Below are positions 22,926 through 33,644 of a stretch of 64,000 bases of DNA, in pieces; the stretch's first letter is position 1; every line of letters begins with the position of its first letter. The DNA is taken from NCBI GenBank assembly GCA_003427395.1, contig BFEA01000039.1:843434-907433 (forward strand). Reading direction: 5' to 3'. The stretch comes from Chara braunii. Its lineage: Eukaryota > Streptophyta > Charophyceae > Charales > Characeae. The notes below the pieces were generated by a model, which searched no databases, was not told where the DNA came from, and saw nothing but the letters and a program-made list of their open reading frames with translations. A program made the translations under genes and the position numbers.

Positions 22926-25110
22926 AATTATGAGGCAAATTTTTTTTTTCCCCATGCCAAAATAACATTAGTGTCTTCTTTGCAACATACACGTTTCGAA
23001 GTGAAGGAAGCCCCCCCCATCGTTCTCCCACGTCAGCACACTCCTCCAACAAGTGAAGTATCGCCTCAACATCTTGTCATAAACAAAACTTCCCTCTATC
23101 TCCGTGTAGGTTTGGACATCCATTAACATTGTTGCCCCGCTATTGCCACCTCCATCTTAATGCAGCTTTGAACGTCGCCCAGCTTCAGAAGTCTACTGGG
23201 GCTGCTACTAGTGGTGGTTAGAGAGTCATCGTCATTGTATTTTGTGTTGTTTTTGTCTACGTTCGGAAGTTCATTATCGTTGGTTACAACTTTACAGTGG
23301 CAAGACCACTGTCAGCGTCATCCGACGAACTTGCAGACTAAGTGCGTTGTTGGAGCAGAAACCCTTACAAGGGTATCTGCAGGGTATTTTTAGATGTCGG
23401 ACGTCCGAAAATTGTAAGAGGTTTTGACTTGATAAGGTTAACGTGCTTGTCATAAGTCCATTCAAACCTATCTATATTTTTTTAGACATCCGACGATGAT
23501 AGTGATTGATTGGCGGCGCGACCAGTTATGCTACGCTCCTTGGGGGGGAACTGGGGCGCACGACTGTTAGGGTACTAAGTTTGAACCTATTCTACTTCAA
23601 ATAAGGACGCGCGGCCATATGGTCGCACGATTCATAACCTCTGTAAGTGTTAGGGATAGTCACGCCAAGTGCGTGACCACGTTATAGGGTGGAAAGGTAG
23701 TCCTACGATTAAACATAACCGGTAGAGCTTGCAGAGTCATAGGTTCGGTGAGAAGTTGGTCGTATGTTATTCTTAAACCACCAGTCCCCCCACCAACCGA
23801 AAACGAGCATTCCGGTGTGTTAGGGCCGCATTTCGTGTGGGGCGCCGGCCGATAGGCAACCAGCGGGTCCAGTCATCCACTTTCGAAACACATACTTTAG
23901 CGATGTTTTTCGCACTGAATAATCCACAAAAAAAAATAAAATTTTGGGATCCGGTAAACTAGATCGTGATCTTTCCAAAAAAAAAAAAAAAAAAAAAAAA
24001 AAGTGAAATTATCGTCGCACTAAATCAACGCATTTTCCATTTTTGCCACTTCGCCGGCTATCGATCAACAGAAAAGTACCCTAACTCTGGGGATTTTTCT
24101 CGCTCATACCAGTTCGAAAACAAATATGAAAATTGGTGTCTTAGTAAATTACGTCGTTATCTTTTCATAAAAAGATTAAAAAAAAGAAAAAAAGTTATAG
24201 GTAGTTAAATGACTGTCACGCCGATTCGACATATTTTCCATTTTTGCCACTGAGTTGCCTTTCCACACGGTCCTATCGGTAATCCTCATTAGTGTTTATT
24301 ACCAGTCCCCCTGATTTTTCAACGTCGGGAGGGCTGATGGTTTAAAAAAAAGTGGCCATTGACTCCTTCCACAGTCGTAGAAGAAGCTAGCCCAATATGA
24401 TATGATATCAGAGTGTCACCCTTAGGATCCAATGATCGAATCCAACAAGTTCATATGGGCTATATCCTTTTTTTATGGAGCAACTCATGAGTAGTGTGGT
24501 TGATCTCAACCACGCAATCTTCAGATCGCACGATTGAGATCGGTCGCGCCAAAAGATTAGCATGATCCCTGCGCAAGGATGACGCACAAAAATTGAGATT
24601 TTTTTTTTCTCCGATTCTCAAAGGGAATCAACCTTGGTTCTGGATTTCAGGCGGTCGTGGTTGAAAACCACGAAGTTTGACATGTCTGTTGGCCTAAGCC
24701 AACTGTAAAAATAAGAAAATAAAAATGGAAAATAAAAACTAAACGGTGTTTTTGTTATAAGTGAAATTGTTTTCATGTTCACTTTTTTTCTTAACTGTAA
24801 AATGACAGAACGAAATGAGGAAATTATAGACGAAATAACGACAAAGCAAAATAACGACAAAGCAAAATAACAACAAATCGAAATAACGACAAAGCAAAAT
24901 AAGGACGAAACAATGTTCATAGCAATGCAAAGTTGAAGGAACGACAAAACAATGAGGAAAAATTAATGTGACAGTCATGCTCCCGTGTTGCCTGTGCTCA
25001 AAATATAATACAATGTCAAGTTTTTACCTCGAATGTTTACACTCGGTAAACATGTCAATCTCATCAACAAAATATTAACTACGGACTGTAGCTTTGGTCG
25101 CACCTCATTG
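22926..25110. other. No gene; AT-rich spacer with a 17-bp minisatellite
   Basis: A run of about four to five degenerate units of AAATAACGACAAAGCAA lies at about 24,829-24,908. A poly-A tract is at 23,977-24,002. The phrase ATTTTCCATTTTTGCCACT occurs at about 24,030 and 24,230. No convincing protein or RNA gene is seen. Confidence 0.5.
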
Positions 25111-25116
25111 ACTTTC

Positions 25117-25769
25117 CTATCTAATCATGGACAAAATGTCAAATGTTATTCTAAGCCTTATATCAGAAATATTGGCTTGTGAGAAAGTAAATGGAGGGAA
25201 GTGACTTCTTGCAAGCAAAGATGAAAAACCTAACATAAAAACACTACAACTACAAGCATCCTCTTGAGCAGGAATTTCATCTACTAACGTATCAAAGGAG
25301 GATGTAGGTCCGTCCACATGATATATTTTACGAAGATTGTGTCGATGAAACTCCGCTTCGAAAAAATATTCCAAACGTTCAAGGACTAAAACATAGTCAG
25401 CACGAGGGAGAGAGTCTATGAAGTGAAATTTACAGTTCGGACCGTCTATGCTGACATAAGCTAACGCCCAGTGATTTCCAAAATGAAGAGTGATAATCAC
25501 TAAGTCATAATAAAAAAGATTTGTGTCCTTCACCCATTTCATCCCTTCGAAATATGCGGTTTCAAACCTCAAAGGACCTGAAAATCGAGTGAAGAAAAAA
25601 AAATTGAAATGTGCACAAAAGGAACTCTATCTCTTGTCACTTCTGTACATGCCGAATCAACCTTGATGTGATCATTGGTGATCTGGACGGCTAGCAGGTA
25701 CAAATTGACGACTTCGTCATTTAGCCATTTCTCATCCTCGACGATGACCATGATGTCTTCCTTTCCCAC
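25117..25769 (-). pseudogene. Ulp1/SENP-like (C48) protease domain, copy 3
   Basis: The first segment (25,769-25,600) carries DEKWLNDEVVNLYLLA, the family's N-terminal signature. A second frame (25,572-25,117) continues with the catalytic His in FGNHWALAYV (25,471-25,473), the Asp in HFIDSLP (25,414-25,416) and the Cys in DACSCSVFMLGF (25,246-25,248). The two frames meet near 25,575-25,600, where TTTTCAG could be a 3' splice site. No in-phase 5' site was found, so this may be a short intron or a frameshift. Its sequence is clearly different from the two Helitron-linked Ulp1 copies; here SCSVF replaces the usual DCGVF. It is the last domain of the minus-strand chain. Confidence 0.75.
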
Positions 25770-26349
25770 CTTTCAGCTCCCCTAGTAATCGATAATGCCG
25801 TATGCTTCATTGTCTTCGCTGCTGCCTGTAATCATGTCAAGATACTCCTTTTCTTCTACGGTGAGACATTTTGTTGCTAAACGAATTTGGAGGTCATGAA
25901 CTGCATACAAACACACATATAAACAACAATGGAACGACTAAGACTTCATACAAAAACGAACTTTTCGTTATGTGATGTACGACGTAGACTCGAGTTCATG
26001 TTTTTGATTGTCTATCTGTTTCGCTATCAGAGCTGTCATCCACAATAGATAAACTGCAACCTTCGCGATGCAATTTCTTCCCTTCTTTGAGGCTTATTCC
26101 AACAACTTTAAACATCCTTAGGGCAGCTGGCTTCATAGATGGAAATGTCATGGGTGTAAGTCTTCTTCTCTCTTTTTTGGGCAATAACGGCAAAGTCGAT
26201 AAGGCTTGCAAGCCACGACGAATAATATTCTTCTCACTCTGCCTTTGCGAACGTACATGCGTCGTTTTTCACAGTTCTTTTCGTCGCTCTGCATATTTAG
26301 CAATATAAAACGACAATGATTGACAAGACAAAACATTATGAGTTTAAGT
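25770..26349 (-). other. Spacer between the Ulp1-like domain and the Gly/Ser-rich ORF
   Basis: About 580 bp with short minus-strand frames, including one at 25,996-26,211 with charged and Ser/Asp-rich residues that could be an exon. No motif is recognised. It may hold one or two introns of the minus-strand gene. Confidence 0.35.
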
Positions 26350-28378
26350 TCAATTTCCCACATAATTGCAAATAAGAGATACACAATATTCTACTTCATT
26401 TCTTCTCATGATCGAGTGCACGGTTGCAAGCCTAGGGAAAAGATTAGTTCCTATGAGATGAGTGCATGTACCCCCTAATCCGCATAAAGTATTAGATATT
26501 TCCTTAGAGATAAGTATGTGCTTACCTCGGTGGCTCACTAACGCTTTGTGTTCAACACGACCTTCTATCACCCCATGCGATGGTGTAAAAGGAGATTCGT
26601 CGATAGATATCACGAGGTTAGCAGACTGTTGTGCTTCTGATTTTGCAACCATAAGTTCAGGCTGTACAAGCGTATGTTGCTCCCGTGTACTTAGTACTAT
26701 ATATCCTTCATCCTCTTCGATGGCCTGTACATTGGCAGTTTCGTTTGCACCTGCAGTCGCGCTTTCATTCTTTATGTCCAGAGAGACTTCATGCTCATCT
26801 TTCTCAGCTGGCATATCCAATGACATCTGTAATTCTACAAGTGCACCAGTATTATTCACTTGCGCAGTAACACTTTCGCTCGCCAACACAGTGGTCGCCC
26901 AAACTTGGTCATCCGGAAGGACGTCCTCGACACATTTCGGCAGTTCTCCATGACTTACGCCCTTGACGCTTGCACCGCCGCTTCCTCCCAAATCATGACC
27001 ACTTGCATCGCCTTTCGATCCCCTGCCATGTGCACCGCTGCTTGGTCCTAATCCCAGAGGCGAACCCGATCCCCTGCAATGTGCACCGCTGCTTGGTCCT
27101 AATCCCAGAGGCGAACCCGATCCCTTGTCATGTGCACCGCCGCTTGGTCCTGATACCTTTCCCTCTGTTTCTTGACGCCCTTGACACATTTCGTGGTTTT
27201 GCAGTTCACCATGACTTATTGGCTTTCCACTTGCACCGACGCTCGGTCCCAGACCCTTGCTACTGGCAGTGCCCCGTGGTTCCGATCCCTTGCCATGTTC
27301 ACCACCACTTGATCTTGTTCCCTTGCCAAGCGCACCGCCGCTCGATCCTGATCCCTTGCCACTCTCATCGTCGCTCGCTCCTTTCCTTTCCCCAACTTTG
27401 TCTTCAAGTTCCTCTTCGATACGCCAATTATATCCAAAAGCTGGACTTGTTTCTCGATCATAAAACTCTTCCAGATACTCAAGCCATCGAGATGTTTTGA
27501 ATTCCTGAAAGATTTCGTCTGTCCTTGCATCCAGTCTTGATTGAGAAACCTTCGGATTAAGTCGCAGTAGTCGCTTGCCAATCTTATTTTTGGCGTGTGT
27601 GACAAACTTGGATCGTGACATACGTCTGTGGAGGCAAAATTGCCACTCCCCTTCTTCTTTTATAGCCATTACCCAGTTCCCTCTCGCCAATCCAGGTTGA
27701 AAGTGGTGGGGGTGCCATATAATGTGATGACCCCATACGTTGTCAGGCATCACCGTATAATCGTCTCGACACACAACAGGTCCAGGAAGCCGTGCAATGT
27801 CCGGAGGGATGATGTCTTCAATCTCGTACTCCAAAGGCTGGGACGGAGGTGGTTGAGGAGTTTGAGAGCGTATCAATTCCAAAACAGTAGCCGGGCTATG
27901 TGCAAGTGTTGACAGACTTGCCATAACCTCTGGGGAGGGAATTGCCTGCACCCTCGGATCATCCCGAACTGCGCCGGAAGATAGCGCTGTTGTGTTGCCC
28001 GCCATGTAACTGGTCCGTTGAAACTGGTCCGTTGTAACTGTCATACTCGAAGCCCCCCCCAGAACCGGACGATGTGCCCGGCGCACCCATCTTCTGCGAA
28101 GCCGAGCTACAAGCTTTTTGCCTCTCATCTGCGAAAGCCGCTTGCAAAGTACCATTTTCACTTTCTTCCTCCGAGTCCACAAAATTGAAGCCTTCCCCAA
28201 AACAAGTTGCATAAGCTGCGATTGTAAACGCCCCGATTTGTCCGTCGAAGTATATCATCTCCAAACGGTCTAGAAATGCAACTTCCGTCTCCGCCGGTGC
28301 CTTATGATACCCCCTCAGAAGTGATTCTATTTTTCGCCTTCTGACGATATATGCACGTTCCCCTCTGTTTTGTGGCAT
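26350..28378 (-). pseudogene. Unknown region with Gly/Ser-rich repeats, downstream of the methyltransferase-like domain
   Basis: The first part (28,378-27,959) is in frame with the methyltransferase-like segment and ends in GTSSGSGGGFEYD. Near 28,030 a 14-bp tandem duplication (AACTGGTCCGTTGA type) lies where the frame changes, and the coding continues as a 620-residue frame to 26,350. That frame has a compact segment (DNVWGHHIIWHPHHFQPG, WLEYLEEFYDRETSPAFGYN), then about 170 residues of SSGGA, GKGSG and GLGPSSGAH repeats, then an acidic stretch (VQAIEEDEGYIVLS). I know no family for the compact part. The repeats look like a flexible linker leading to the Ulp1-like domain. Confidence 0.5.
27029..27181. 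repeat. 51-bp coding tandem repeat, three copies
   Basis: TGTGCACCGCTGCTTGGTCC begins at 27,029 and 27,080, with a near-identical third start at 27,131. The period is 51 bp, that is 17 codons, so the frame is kept. On the minus strand it encodes repeated GLGPSSGAH and RGSGSPL motifs. Confidence 0.9.
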
Positions 28379-28379
28379 A

Positions 28380-29311
28380 GTCTCGAAAAAGAACTCCCAA
28401 ATGTTGACGATGTTTTGACCAACTTTGTAGATGAGATCACGCTTTTCATCATGTCGAGGAGGCGGCTTAACAAAGTTGGCGAAGTAAAGTCAACTCTTGA
28501 CCATCTTGGTGACGAATTGAACGAGAAACTCGAACTTCATACCCTCCCCTTCCAGAACAATGCAATGACGGTGACTCTTTAACAACTCCCAAATCAACGC
28601 TGCATGACCTTTTCCCAGGAAAACAACCGCCTCATCCGCAGGACAAAAATGCTCCAATGTCTACACCATCGCATTTGACTCCCTTTCCATACCTTCGTAC
28701 GCAAATTTCTCCCTTAGCTCCATACCTGCCATTTTCAACTTCGTGGACGTGAAGTTCTTCTCCACGACATCAGCCAACATCTTTGGCCTTCTCTCTCTGC
28801 GCACAAGTGCTGATAAGTCATCCGCCTGCTCGCCAGATGAGCGATCTGCAGCTGGAGTGTTTGTTGGAATGTCTTCAAACAAGGGAATAGTGTTGCGGTG
28901 ATAATCCCCATCGTTGGAGTACATAATGACAATCATTCTGTCTGTGTTCTCCAAAGGCAAGTTCGCAACCTTATATAAATGTTTCGCCTTCGTTTGTTGC
29001 TGACGAGTCCACTTTAGAATAGACAAGTGAATGTCAATCTCCCAACTTGTAACTCGCTTGAAAAGTGTATACTCGCAAGACCGCGGAAAGAAGCACAATA
29101 ATGTCCAATAATCACCAGCCAGTTTTCCCATGAACTTCCGCAGACCATCAAAGACTTCTTCAGTCCACACCCCTATCTGGGTTGGGTGACACAAATCCAA
29201 CACGGCCGTGTGGCAACTCAGATGTTTGACGACTCTGTATATTTCCTTGGAATCCATCTCGTTTGAAATATCGCTTGGTTCCCCTTGGAATGGGACGAAA
29301 ACAGAGTTCAC
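28380..29311 (-). pseudogene. Beta-class DNA methyltransferase-like region
   Basis: In one frame, AVLDLCHPTQIGVW (about 29,215-29,165) is followed by GDYWTLLCFFP and, after a TAG at 28,661-28,663, by EHFCPADEAVVFLGKGH (about 28,655-28,605) with CIVLEGEGMKFEFL. The order, a D-x-x-x-P catalytic-like motif first and a FxGxG-like SAM-binding motif later, is that of beta-class N6-adenine or N4-cytosine methyltransferases. The catalytic motif is degenerate (LCHPT, not DPPY) and the Gly motif reads FLGKGH. A TGA interrupts at 28,490-28,492. It directly follows a ParB-like domain, a combination known from bacterial and phage modification proteins. It may be a divergent or inactive methyltransferase; the fold assignment is moderate only. 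Confidence 0.45.
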
Positions 29312-29506
29312 GTTCTGTCTTTTGAAATATATATATTACGCCGAGCCCGACATTCTTATGCTTTCCGAACCCTTGGTTTCTGATCTGAGCAACAACTTGT
29401 TGACAAACTGCACGAACTCTTCTGGGCACTTCGCAGCAAGTGACGATGTTTTCTTGAAGCCCTTTTCTCCTTTTTCCTCCTCTCCTCCAAGTGTAGCCGG
29501 GAAGGT

Positions 29507-31072
29507 TCACACCCAACTCATGTCTTTGAAATGGCGACGCTGGTCGATCCACCTCTCAGACGTCAATCCTTCATCAGAGTACTTATCAAACAAATCAGAA
29601 AGGTTGTTGAAGAATGGTTCCGTCCACTCTGACGACTTCCTGTGAGGGTCAGAAATGAAGACGAAGTAGTGAAACATCCTCAATATTGCTCTTTCAATCT
29701 TCACCATTTCCACATATGTTTCCGTTGAATGTTTCCCGACACGTTGAGCAGCTCCACTTTGCTTAGGAGTCAGTTTCACACTACCTGTGAGAATGTCTCG
29801 CAACAGTTGCAGCCGTTCACGCCTCCCAAGGGCTGAAAAAGGCTTCCACGCTCTGATATCCGGATCGTGCACAGCCACGAGGTAACCAGGTCCTTTGGTA
29901 CCCTGAAACCAGTGAACCGGATACGTAACTCCACCTTTCAACTCAAATCCGGATCCAACCCTCGGTGCCTTCCCTGATTCACCTTGTTTGGTAGCAGGCT
30001 TCACAGCATCTCTCCCCGACAATTGTCCAGCTTCCCAAGCGGCGTACACTTGTTTCACCTTTTCGACAACGTCATCTGTTGCCTTTGCCAACAACATGTA
30101 GGGCCCGAGGGCATTAGACCACTGGCCGCTCCATTGAGTAGTAAGAGACATGTCAATCAAATTACAAATCCCGATCAAACGAAGAGCCTCTCCTGCAAAC
30201 TTTTTATACTCTGCATTTTTCACTTCTGTCGCTGAGCCGCCTTTAGCTTCAGGACCGTTCGACTTGTGCCACAACTTCCGTATGTTCTGGATAACCACGA
30301 TCTGGTGTGGCGGGGTATTCCATTTGTCCTTGGCATTCTGGAAAGTGCTCAACGTGCCGTAATTGTTCATGCTCTTATCTGGATAACAAACAGGCCTCGC
30401 GGTCCAGCGATCCAATCGGAGCTCTTGTGCGATGTCAGGGCATTCAACAAAACACCTTCTTGCCGCTGCCACGATATGCTGACCGCTGAGAGGGTAATAG
30501 TAGTACTTGTTCACAAATTCGAGGTCGAAATCATCGGGCAGCACCCTCCTTGCTCTCACAATCCTCCCTGAAGCGTCAGTATGCAATGTATCACGGAGGG
30601 CAACTAACAAAAGGACAGTCTTCTCATACAATGTACAAACATTCATACCGGCAGCTCCAATCAATCTCTCTCTCATAGCATCCTCACCCGATGCAACCAT
30701 TGCGTCATAAATGTCGTCAACCGTCTGTTGCACAAGATAGCGTTGATTGTATCTGAATTCCCCGTCGGGGATATCCAGAATTCGGTTGAACTGGACATAA
30801 ATGAATTCCATGTCTGGACATTGATTCCCACGCTCGTCCAACTCAAGGAAGAAGCCTTTGCTGAGAACACCAGAAGAAGTCACTGATGGCACATTTCTCA
30901 AACTTGGCGGCCTAGTAACTGTCTTGCCTTTGGCCTCTTCATCCGATTGNGGTTGTTCCGCTGGAAAAACGGAAGTCTTTTCCATGACACCACCTTTTGC
31001 CTTTCTTTTCTTTGGCTGCTGCTTTTTCTTCGCGATTGCCTCAGTCTCCCGTGTTCGCTGGACCGCCTCCAT
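29507..31072 (-). pseudogene. ParB-like domain ORF
   Basis: A 521-residue frame with one N (30,950). After a basic N-terminus (KKKQQPKKRKAK) come FRYNQRYLVQQTVDDIYDAM and, about 100 residues later, YYPLSGQHIVAAARR. This matches the ParB/Srx pattern of a statement of working positions followed by 'x-L-x-GQHR-x-x-A'. The next part (NNYGTLSTFQNAKDKWNT) and the C-terminal half, with HPDI-like and FHYFVFISDPHRKS segments, are unrecognised. The N-terminal boundary is a 40-bp tandem duplication that shifts the frame against the upstream ORF. The end at 29,507 is a stop; coding resumes within 200 bp in another frame. ParB-like domains bind or cut nucleic acid or hydrolyse CTP in bacteria; activity here is unknown. 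Confidence 0.45.
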
Positions 31073-31107
31073 TTATTGCCTCAGTCTCCCGTGTTCGCTG
31101 GACTTTT
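31036..31107. repeat. 40-bp tandem duplication at an ORF junction
   Basis: TTGCCTCAGTCTCCCGTGTT occurs at 31,036 and 31,076, each followed by CGCTGGAC. Because 40 is not a multiple of three, it shifts the frame between the two minus-strand ORFs. Confidence 0.92.
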
Positions 31108-32211
31108 CCTCTCTCGCCTGTGCTTCCTCTTTCCCTCAGCGAGCCCTGCAACATCTGTATGCCCAGCCACAACCACTGTCGCGTGCACATCCCCCTCACA
31201 TCCTTCGTAGCTGCTCCCATATCCTCCTGCCAGACCAACCTCCCCACCCAATTCTCTCATAGTGTGCTCATTGTCTTCATCCTGTCCAACCAGTCCGCAG
31301 TACGGACCCTTCTCTCCGATCTGCCGAGCTTTCGGACCAGGCAGCGTATCGGGGATCGTGATCGAAGACCCTGTCTCCACGGTTTTCAAAAACACGCATT
31401 TAGGCTCTGATATGCGGTCCTCTGGATGCACAACTGGCTCTCTGCCCGCGATCACATTACTGTCAAGAAACCCGAGGACATCAACGAGGTTAGGCAACTT
31501 CACTGTCAATGTCCCTGGTGGGTTGAACACATCAACCAGCGACTTTCCGAACCCCGCGTGGTTGGCCCATCGAAGAGCGACGTGTTTAATGTTTGGTATT
31601 CTTTCCCCTCTTCCATTCAGGACCATCGTCAACTCGAAAGTTGCAGACGACACATTTTGTCCAGTCCACCTCACAAGGCCCCCAACCGGCACAATATTGT
31701 CTTTGATGACCACGTACAGAACAAGGCCACTCGATGGTTGTCCGGTCTCCCCCACCCAGTCCAGCATCCAGAACTTGTTCTTGTGGTCAATCACGGGCAC
31801 ATCGTCTCGCCGACCCGCAGCAGTCGTTTCACCAGACGCTTTACGTTCGAAAGATGGTCTACGTTCTCCAGAAGGTTTACATCCGGGCACAACCTCCACT
31901 GCAGATCTCCCCTGCTGCGAACCAGACATACGTTCCTGACCCGCAGGCCCGCCAGTCATCAACACAGCCTTATCCGGTCCAGAGCCCCGAACATGAGTCG
32001 ACGGAGTGCCCGTGGAAGGTGCACCCCTCGGAACCGGGGTGCATTGCCGCTTAGACCCCGGTGCCTCCTGACTCCAAACCCCAGCGGCCGGCGTCCCCTT
32101 CAATTTTTTCGGAGATTGTTCCATGCTCCCAGAATTCTTACTTGCTCGTCGTTTACTTGCCTTCCCCTCTCCTTCCATGTTTTGCGGCGCTGCCGAATCT
32201 GAAAGCAACAC
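31081..32211 (-). CDS. Unknown N-terminal ORF of the minus-strand element
   Basis: A 376-residue frame. The first ~125 residues are low-complexity and basic (GKASKRRASKNSG, then Ser/Gly/Pro/Arg). From about residue 127 a folded-looking region starts (NKFWMLDWVGETGQPSSGLV, VRWTGQNVSSATFELTMVL, HVALRWANHAGFG), ending near residue 290, followed by an acidic and Gly-rich tail. I do not recognise the fold; the alternating beta-like pattern might be a C2- or Ig-like domain, which is a guess. It ends at a TGA inside the 40-bp duplication and probably continued into the ParB-like ORF originally. Confidence 0.4.
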   Translation of the reverse strand: MLLSDSAAPQNMEGEGKASKRRASKNSGSMEQSPKKLKGTPAAGVWSQEAPGSKRQCTPVPRGAPSTGTPSTHVRGSGPDKAVLMTGGPAGQERMSGSQQGRSAVEVVPGCKPSGERRPSFERKASGETTAAGRRDDVPVIDHKNKFWMLDWVGETGQPSSGLVLYVVIKDNIVPVGGLVRWTGQNVSSATFELTMVLNGRGERIPNIKHVALRWANHAGFGKSLVDVFNPPGTLTVKLPNLVDVLGFLDSNVIAGREPVVHPEDRISEPKCVFLKTVETGSSITIPDTLPGPKARQIGEKGPYCGLVGQDEDNEHTMRELGGEVGLAGGYGSSYEGCEGDVHATVVVAGHTDVAGLAEGKRKHRRERKSPANTGD

Positions 32212-32509
32212 AGCACATCACCGTGAAGCAAAAAATCAGAAGGCCGCACAACGTTGGCATGGCACGAGGAGCAGAAAAGTTTCAGATAGTGATAAGGCAG
32301 CGCAGCCCCTTCGTGACAAGGCAGTCCCGATCGTGTTCAATTCGATCGTGATCGTGCCCGTGGTCAACATGATCTTGTTCGGCGTGAGCGTGACAAGCCA
32401 GCTCTATCGTGTTTGACTCGATTGCGGTTGTTGAGCTCGACTGAACTCGACCGTAAGTCCAGACGCTCGTGTGCGTGTCGTATTCAACACGGTCGTTTCC
32501 GACTCGAAC

Positions 32510-33075
32510 CTGACTCCAGGCGATCGTGAGTCCAGGCGATCGTGATTCCAGGCGATCGTGTTCGAGTCAATCGTGAGTCCAGGCGATCGTGTTCGACTCG
32601 ATCGTGAGTCCAGGCGATCGTGTTCGACTCGATCGTGAGTCCTGGCGATCGTGTTCGACTCGATCGCGAGTCCAGGCGATCGTGTTTGACTCGAACGTGA
32701 GTCCAGACGATCATGAGTCCAGACGATCGTGTTCGATCCGATCGTGAGTTCAGGCGATCGTGTTTGACTCCATCGTGTTCGACTCGATCGTGTTCCACTC
32801 GATCGTGTTCGAGTCGATCGTGAGTCCTGGCGATCGTGTTCGACTCGATCGGGAGTCCAGGCGATCGTGTTCGACTCGAACGTGAGTCCAGGCGAACGTG
32901 AGTCCAGGCAATCGTGTTCGATCCGATCGTGAGTCCAGGCGATCGTGTTCGACACCATCGTGTTCGACTCGATCGTGTTGGACTCGATCGTGTTGGACTC
33001 GATCGAGGTCGACTCGATGGAGCTGGAGTCGGTGGAGGTCGACTCGATCGAGTTCGACTCGAACGTGGCGGGCCA
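32510..33075. repeat. Minisatellite M1, GATCGTGTTCGACTCGATCGTGAGTCCAGGC type
   Basis: Units of about 32-34 bp alternate between GATCGTGTTCGACTC and GATCGTGAGTCCAGGC. About 17 copies are visible, some shortened, and the last ones change to GATCGAGGTCGACTCGAT-like forms. Long open frames on both strands are a by-product of the repeat (Ser/Arg/Thr/Asp only) and are not called as genes. Confidence 0.9.
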
Positions 33076-33644
33076 GCGCGACAGTTCGACTCGATCGGGC
33101 TGACAAACAGAACACGGGAAAGGGACGGCGAATCCAACAGCAGGCAAACAGAACACGGGAGCGGCGTACCTAAAAGTCACATCAAGCAAGGCAGACGAAT
33201 CGAAAGCCGGCATCGACAATTTCATATCAAACCCATTGCTTCCATAATACACACAGTCTCATTTCACACTCTTGCTGAATAGCCCACATTTCTCACACTG
33301 TTCATCTTTCGTTGAATAGGGAGCGGCGTCACCAACAAGGCACACCAATCAAGGCACATCAATTGAAAGCCTACATCCAATATCAATTCGAGGCATTCAA
33401 TTGGCAAGGCGGGCAACCTGCACCTGCAACGAGCGACTAACTGTACGCTCCACCGATTACTAACCACAAACACACACACATAAGGAGAGAGAAAGAGAGA
33501 GAGAGGTTTAACCGGCATCGACAAGCTCACATCAAACTCAATGCTCACACGCATACATAGTCTCAGTTTTCACTTTTGCTGAACAATTGAATAGCTGACA
33601 TACCCTACACTGTTCTTCTTCCATGACCTCCCCCACGACCTCGC
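33076..33644. other. No gene; spacer with short direct repeats
   Basis: Two similar phrases occur (AACAGAACACGGGA at 33,108 and 33,147; GGCATCGACAA near 33,210 and 33,513), and a GA-rich tract lies at 33,484-33,506. No protein-like frame. Confidence 0.45.

Larger units (their letters stand above)
25117..32211 (-). mobile_element. Candidate multi-domain element: ParB-like, methyltransferase-like, Ulp1-like
   Basis: Read on the minus strand from 32,211 to 25,117 there is a chain of long open frames with spacers too short to be separate genes: an unknown N-terminal ORF, a ParB-like domain, a region with beta-class DNA methyltransferase motifs, an unknown region with Gly/Ser-rich repeats, and a Ulp1-like protease. 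Frames are broken by several stops, a 40-bp duplication and probable introns. No terminal repeats or transposase were identified. Calling it a mobile element is inference from the Ulp1 domain, the surrounding transposon debris and the decay; a decayed host gene is the alternative. Confidence 0.45.

Noticed and set aside
25117-32211. Bacterial or phage contamination because of the ParB-methyltransferase arrangement
   Set aside because: The region lacks ribosome sites and operon structure, is broken by stops, ends in a eukaryotic-type Ulp1 domain, and is embedded in eukaryotic repeats.
32404-33252. Long minus-strand open frame (282 aa) rich in Ser, Arg, Thr and Asp
   Set aside because: It is the translation of minisatellite M1; other frames on both strands are equally open and no unit-independent sequence is present apart from a short N-terminal part.
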